This document shows, in pieces, positions 58,969 to 64,000 of a stretch of 64,000 nucleotides of DNA. The notes below the pieces were generated by a model. That model was given only the letters and a program-made list of their open reading frames with translations, did not search any database and had not been told where the DNA came from. Made by a program: the position numbers and the translations under genes. The DNA comes from Crotophaga sulcirostris. Its lineage: Eukaryota; Chordata; Aves; Cuculiformes; Crotophagidae. Position 1 is the first letter of the stretch; each line of letters opens with the position of its first letter. The stretch is from positions 107,444-171,443 of the forward strand of contig VYZB01000748.1 of NCBI GenBank assembly GCA_013397455.1, in the 5' to 3' direction.

Positions 58969-59564
58969 CCCATCCCAGTTGGCCCAAAACCACCTACAAA
59001 ATTCACATCATCAACACAATGAGGGTGGGAGAGCAAGAGGCAGATGCAGGATGGGGACCTTAGGTATGCAGCAGGAGCCAACACACCATAAATTCACACC
59101 TTAAACCCACCCCTCGTGGAGCAGCCCTAGGCAATAGCAAGCAATAGCTTATTGATCCTTTTTTTTTTCCCCAAAACAGAAACAGGTCATGACAAGTAGC
59201 AGTCATTAGCCTAATTAGCCCCAATGAAAACAGAAGTGTGGGGGGATTCAGCAAAGGCAGTAATTGAAGCCAAATAATGAATATTTAACTCTCTTAAGTA
59301 AAGTTTAATTAAGTTATCCTATGGCTGAGGCTTTTTGCAGTATTACGGTGGCTTTCAAGCACATTAAGATGAAGCAAAAATAACTTTGCCAGAGACACGG
59401 GGGTCCTCTCCCCCCTCTCTGTGAAGCTGCATCACTCATTAGCCCATAGGTTTCATTAACACTGAAGGTGAATTAATTCAGAGCAAGGCTCCTCTGGCCG
59501 GGCCGCGCCCAACCACTGCCCCTCCCAGGTAACTCTTTGGGGTCAGGCACTCCTGGGTGGTTTT
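58969..59564. other. Unique sequence with an AT-rich candidate element
   Basis: A T10 run lies near 59159-59168, and the TAAT-rich block 59195-59480 is listed separately. No gene is seen. Confidence 0.45.
59195..59480. promoter_or_regulatory. TAAT-rich candidate conserved non-coding element
   Basis: About nine TAAT/ATTA cores, including CCTAATTAGCC, GTTTAATTAAG and GAATTAATTCAG, occur in unique, nearly CpG-free sequence without open frames. It is wedged between two CR1 insertions yet carries none itself. An enhancer-like role is inferred from motif density only. Confidence 0.3.
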
Positions 59565-59994
59565 TCATAGAACAGTTTGAGTTGGAAGGGACCTCAAAGC
59601 CCATCCAGTCCCACCCTCCCGCCATGGGCAGGGACACCTCCCACTGGATCAGGGGGCTCCAAGCCCCATCCAACCTGGCCTTCAACACCTCCTGGGATGG
59701 GGCAGCCACCACTGCTCTGGGCTTCCCCATCCTCATCATGAAGGATTTCTTCCTAATGTCTCACCTATATCTTCCCCCTTCCAATTTAAAGCGTTTCCCC
59801 CTCGTCCCATCACTCCGTGACCAAGAGCCCCTCCCCAGCTTTCCTGGAGCCCCTTTCAGCACTGGAGGCTGCTCTAAGGTCTCCCAGAGCCTTCTCTTCT
59901 CCAGGCTGAACAACCCCAACTCTCTCAGCCTGTCCTGGTACTGGAGGTGCTCAGCCCTTGGATGATTTTCATGGCCCTCCTCTAACAGAACTCG
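59565..59994 (-). mobile_element. CR1 LINE, 3' 430 bp (class A) with a 15-bp deletion
   Basis: The tail TCATAGAACAGTTTGAG and TTGGAAGGGACCTCAAAGCC lead to GCTCTGGGCTTCCCC, where the other class A copies read GGGCAACCTGGGCCAGGGC. The missing 15 bp are bounded by GGGC on both sides. The rest runs to GGCCCTCCTCTAACAG. Confidence 0.95.
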
Positions 59995-60789
59995 AGGAGC
60001 ACAAAACACACGATGAAAGCCCATCCCTGGTCTTGTGTGACCATGTGTGGTCCTGTGTATGGATTAGTCTCACAGTAAAGGTCACAGCCCTGCTGGCTTC
60101 CTAAAATTCACCATTACACCCCCCTCCCCAGCAGAGACATGATCTCAAAATGATGCTCTTTCAACTGTGCCTTAGCCTCACCCACAGCTTGGGAGGGAAT
60201 TGAGGTGGAGTGGAAAATAAAACATTAAGAAAAAAAAACCCACAAGAGGCAGAGAAGAAGGTGGGGAGGCTCTTTTCATCTGTATAATAGCTTGTTTCTG
60301 ACAAGGAACCTCTGTTCTCCTCCAGCGGAAAGCTTTTAGGAGCCCGGAGAAGGACAGGCAATTACAGGAAGGTTTGTGTCCCTGATGGGGCGTTGTTACA
60401 AATCACTCCTTGGTGTCCCGGGCGTTTTGGCCACGGTGGGCTGATTGGAGAAGGCTGGGTCCCCTCCCCAATCTGGCCGAGCTCTCGCCCCGGTGCTAAT
60501 GGTGCATTAACTCCTGGAGATGGGCGAGCTCTGCAATTAGCCAGTGGCATTAAAGCTGTTCATCAGGTGCACTCCCAGCATCGTTGCCGGCTGGAGGGGA
60601 AGTTAATGCTCATCAACAAAAAGCGCTGAGAGCTCTAAAGGGCAAACCTGGGAGAGAGGGGAAGTGCAATAATGAATTTGGTCGTTGGTAAAAGAGCAGC
60701 TGAGAGCTGCCCCCGCATCCTTCCTGGGAGGGATGAAGACCTCTGCGTGGCTCTGGGTGCAGGTCCTGCTCCTCAGAGGGGACAGGTGA
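59995..60789. other. Unique spacer
   Basis: An A8 run occurs near 60230. No gene or repeat recognised. Confidence 0.5.
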
Positions 60790-61022
60790 AGGATGGACTT
60801 GATGTTAGGAAGAAGTTCTTCACTGAAAGGGTGATTGGCCATGGGAATGCGCTGCCCAGGGAGGTGGTGGAGTCACCAACCCTGGAGGTGTTTAAGGGAA
60901 GATTGGATGAGGCACTGAGTGCCAGGGTTTAGGTGATGAGTTGGTGTTAGTGTTGGCTTATAGGTTGGACTTGATGATCTCAGAGGTCTCTTCCAACCTG
61001 GTTATACTGTGATACTGTGATG
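60790..61022 (+). mobile_element. CR1 LINE, 3' 230 bp (class D)
   Basis: GATGGACTTGATGTTAGG, GGGTGATTGGCCATGGG, AGGTGGTGGAGTCACC and AGGTTGGACTTGATGATC precede GTTATACTGTGATACTGTGA. It shares truncation point and tail with the 52645 copy. Confidence 0.93.
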
Positions 61023-62176
61023 GGTGGGTTTAGGCATCAAATGCTTCTGGGAGCCAGGTCTGCATGAGAAAGTGTGGCCAGCAGGACCAGGGAGGTGATT
61101 GTGCCCCTCTACCCAGCACTGGTGAGGCTGCATCTCGAAGACCATTCCATGGTTCTTTGATGCACATGTCATCAGCTGGCAGCAATCCTCAAAGTACCTG
61201 GAGCAACGTGGGATGAGCTGCATCCCTGCTGCCCATGGTCACAATGCCCAAACCCTCATGCAATGGCCAAGAGCTCTTTGGGGCAGATCTGGGTCAGCAA
61301 GAGCCAAAGCGCATCCAGAGCATCGCCCGAAGGCAGAGCCCTCGGTGCACCCAGCACCCCAACAGCACCAGGAGCACCTTTGGGAGCCTCATTTGCAACC
61401 AATCCCCCACCCTCAGCAGTGTGGGATGATGGCAAGTGGAACAGCTTCAAAACAAACCCATGGAAGGCATTTCAAACAGCTCCCTCCCCATCTCCCGGAG
61501 ATCAAACCGCCGGCGCGGGGTAGCGCTGCTGACTCATAACGCTTCATTAGCAATTCGCCAGCAATTAATTCATCTCTCGAGGACGTGCGGTCACTTTTAT
61601 ACACGGAGAAGCTGATTTTTCATCTCCCTCACGCTGGCTTTGTATTAGTGCAGCTCTGCTGATTTCAGCGGGACTGGGTTGCTTTGCGAGGGGCCACCTC
61701 GGTACCTTCTCCTCCTGCCAGGAACCAGCTCCTCTGCGCAGTGGGAAAAAAAAAAAAAAAAAAAAAGCCCTGCATTCAAAAAAACCTCTGCTCTCTCTCT
61801 GATTTTCTGCAGCTTTCTTTAAAAGAGCTGAGCCTGGTGACTTTCTGAGGCGGAGAGAGGATGCTAGACAGGCTTCTGGTTTGATCCAGACTGACAATGC
61901 TTCCGCTCCGCTGATGTTTGTATCAAGTACCACAAGGCAAGGGAAATCAGGATTTTCCTTTTGAATCAGTACTTAGCGTGCTTGCAAGGAGCGGTCAGGG
62001 TCACTGAACGGGAAAACCATTTCATTCTCCCTGGAAATAGTCCATTACGGCGCCGCTGAGCAGCGCTGCACGAAAAAGCAGATACACACCTCAACACGTT
62101 CCCCACCTCAGAGCAACCTCTCCAGCTAAAGAAGCACCTGGGGTGCAAAAGATTCACAGGGAACCCATAAAAATAG
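61023..62176. other. Unique sequence with an A21 tract
   Basis: A 21-base A run lies at 61746-61766. Short CpG-containing stretch 61495-61600. No retroposed gene is recognisable upstream of the A tract on the plus strand. No gene is seen. Confidence 0.5.
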
Positions 62177-62386
62177 ATCTTGGGAAGAAATATTTTGCTG
62201 TGAGGGTGGGGAGGCCCTGGCCCAGCTTGCCCAGAGCAGTGGTGGCTGCCCCATCCCTGGGGGTGTTCAAGGCCAGGTTGGATGGGGCTTGGAGCCCCCT
62301 GATCCAGTGGGAGGTGTCCCTGCCCATGGCAAGGGTTGGAACTGGATGGACTTTGAGGTCCCTTCCAACCCAAACCACTCTGATGC
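62177..62386 (+). mobile_element. CR1 LINE, 3' 210 bp (class A)
   Basis: GATCTTGGGAAGAAATATTT, GTGAGGGTGGGGAGGCCC, GAGCAGTGGTGGCTGCCCC and CCTTCCAACCCAAACCACTC define it. Octamers are reduced to CTGATGC. Its body is nearly identical to the copies at 12250 and 13431. Confidence 0.95.
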
Positions 62387-63960
62387 ATTGAAAAAGCAGC
62401 GAGGAGGTAGGAGGCAGCCCCAGCCAGGGGTGCTGCAGGCTCAGGGCTGCCAACACCATCCCAAGGGGGGATTTCAGAGAGACCCCAACCCAAGGCACTT
62501 GGTTCCAAGGTTTCACTGATGTGCTCGAAAAATCTGATTCTTTTGGAATGGTAGAAAATACAGGCAAAGGGAAAGTCAGTTTTGGTCAGCAGGGGAGGAA
62601 AACTGAGACACAGTGTAATTACATATACAAAAATATACGTTTTAAAACAACAACTCCATTAAAGACTGATCTTCTGAGCAGCCCAGACATCACAGCCCTG
62701 CTCAGCCACAGCCCCTCTGCCACCCCACTAGGATATTTGACCTGCTGACAGTCAGCCTGCCACAACCAGCCTGTTAGCTTTTGTAAAACTCTTCTTAGCA
62801 AATCGGAATTTGGGGCCTGAAAGGACTTGACAATGTCCTTTTATTTCCCCTGCTGTCCCCAGAGGAGCTGGCACTGAATAGATGTCCTCTTTGATTCAGA
62901 GAGAGGATTCTTCTCTCTGCCTGTAATTGCCTGCAGTTTGCTGGTCGATGCTTCCCAAACGCAGCAGCAGGGCTTGAAGGGAAGAGGATTCCCAGGGTGG
63001 GAAACTCAAGGAGGGGGATGCTCAGACATGGGAAAAGTGCACACACACCCTCCCCCCCCCTACCCCAGCCTGGAGGGATGCACCAACCTTGACACCCCCC
63101 AGTCCAGAGGGATGCTCTTTATAGAGTTTAAGGCCCAGACCCACAGCCCTGCTGAGGTGTTCCCTGGTTTCAGGTGCTTTATGTGGCTGCAGGTCACCCT
63201 CTGCACCCCTGTGCAAGAGCTGCAGGCTCTCCTCCTCTCATCCTGTCCCTGCCTGCCAGCCCCCATTTCTCTATTTTTGTGCCTTTCTTTTGTTCCGCCT
63301 TCTTTCTTAACACTTTCCCCCCACTTTTCTTCCCCATATGTTACTTTAGAAGAAGAAAAAGTTGGGATGAGAACCCAAAAGAGAAAGAATAAACGCAGAG
63401 CTGGGTGCTTCACAAAAAAAAAAAATAACAACCAGGATTATTTTTAACAGGAATGGAAACAATTACCAGCCTAATGGAAAGCTATAATGAAGATTAGCTT
63501 GGGTGTTTTTCTACCAGTAACAGCTTCCATCATGAGGGAAGAGAAGCAAAACCAACAAGAAAAAGGGGCAGCTTTACCCATAACTTTAATTTGCAGTGAT
63601 TTTCCAGTGAGGCTCAGCCAGCTCCATGTTCTTCCAGAGGAGCAGCACAGTGGGAGGCTCAGCCAGGAGCACCCTTGCTTGCTCTGGGTGCAGGGAGGGC
63701 ACCCAGCTTTGCTTTGGGCTGGGTGCAAGGAGAGCACCTGGCAGAGGAACATTTGGGGCTTGGAGGACAAAGGGGCTGGACTCATGCACACCCTCCTCTG
63801 CTGAACTAGGCAACCTCAATCAGCTCCCATTCATCCTCTCCCCATGGCCTGGGCTCCCTCTGAAAGCCCTTAATCATTTCTCTTATCTTCTGGATGAAAA
63901 GGCAGTGGATAGGGACAGCAGGGTCCCCTCCACACGCTGGGGATGGGAGGAGCACAGCTA
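62387..63960. other. Unique sequence, no gene recognised
   Basis: A C10 run lies at 63051-63060 and an A13 run at 63413-63425. The longest frame, 169 codons plus (62938-63447), is low-complexity and unrecognisable. Confidence 0.5.
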
Positions 63961-64000
63961 GGATGGGGATGCAGGATGGGGATGCAGGATGGGGATGCAG
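63961..64000. repeat. 13-bp tandem repeat running off the window
   Basis: Three perfect copies of GGATGGGGATGCA (63961-63999) are followed by the start of a fourth at the window end, so the array continues beyond the data. Confidence 0.92.

Noticed and set aside
61746..61766. A21 tract as the tail of a processed pseudogene
   Set aside because: No recognisable gene-derived sequence precedes it on the plus strand, and birds have few retropseudogenes.

Overview
The window reads as non-coding DNA from a bird nuclear genome. The diagnostic signal is about 30 copies or fragments of CR1, the dominant LINE retrotransposon of birds, together with an absence of recognisable tRNA-type SINEs, L1, endogenous retroviruses or DNA transposons. 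The species cannot be resolved from this sequence alone. No protein-coding gene, exon with a recognisable domain, tRNA, rRNA or known microRNA could be identified. The longest ATG-to-stop frames (216 and 246 codons, at 5.2-7.1 kb) have no recognisable family. The stretch is therefore best read as intergenic sequence or the inside of a large intron.

Repeat layout. The CR1 copies sort into four tail classes by their 3' ends. Class A ends in CTTCCAACCCAAACC plus ATTCTATG-like octamers, and its bodies are often nearly identical to each other, so it looks the youngest. Class B ends in GGTCTTTTCCAACCTTAATG; a variant, B', ends in TCTTTTCCAACCAAACAATT. Class C ends in CTTCCAACTCAGGCCATTC. Class D ends in repeated GATACTGT. 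Seventeen copies lie on the plus strand and fourteen on the minus strand, plus one ambiguous scrap. They cluster at 25-31 kb, 50.4-55 kb and 57-62.4 kb and are sparse over the first 12 kb. Several carry internal deletions or have lost their 3' termini. One site (19.7-20.0 kb) joins a plus-strand reverse-transcriptase remnant to a minus-strand CR1 3' end.

Other structure. There is an assembly gap of 668 N at 49292-49959, flanked by a short C/T-rich tandem repeat. Tandem repeats include a 115/119-bp duplication (21975-22208), a 38-bp minisatellite (33742-33847), a 31-bp doublet (24002-24063) and a 13-bp array running off the window end. Three CpG-rich islets (about 21.6, 41.7 and 58.2 kb) stand out against CpG-poor surroundings and are the best candidates for promoters or regulatory DNA. 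Several AT-rich unique blocks dense in TAAT homeodomain cores (10.4-10.6, 14.6-15.0, 33.9-34.1, 38.6-38.75 and 59.2-59.5 kb) look like the conserved non-coding elements that surround developmental regulators. That reading is inference from composition only.

I found no evidence of a new biological system. The most checkable points are the CpG islets, the TAAT-rich blocks, the CR1 junctions and the gap-flanking repeat.
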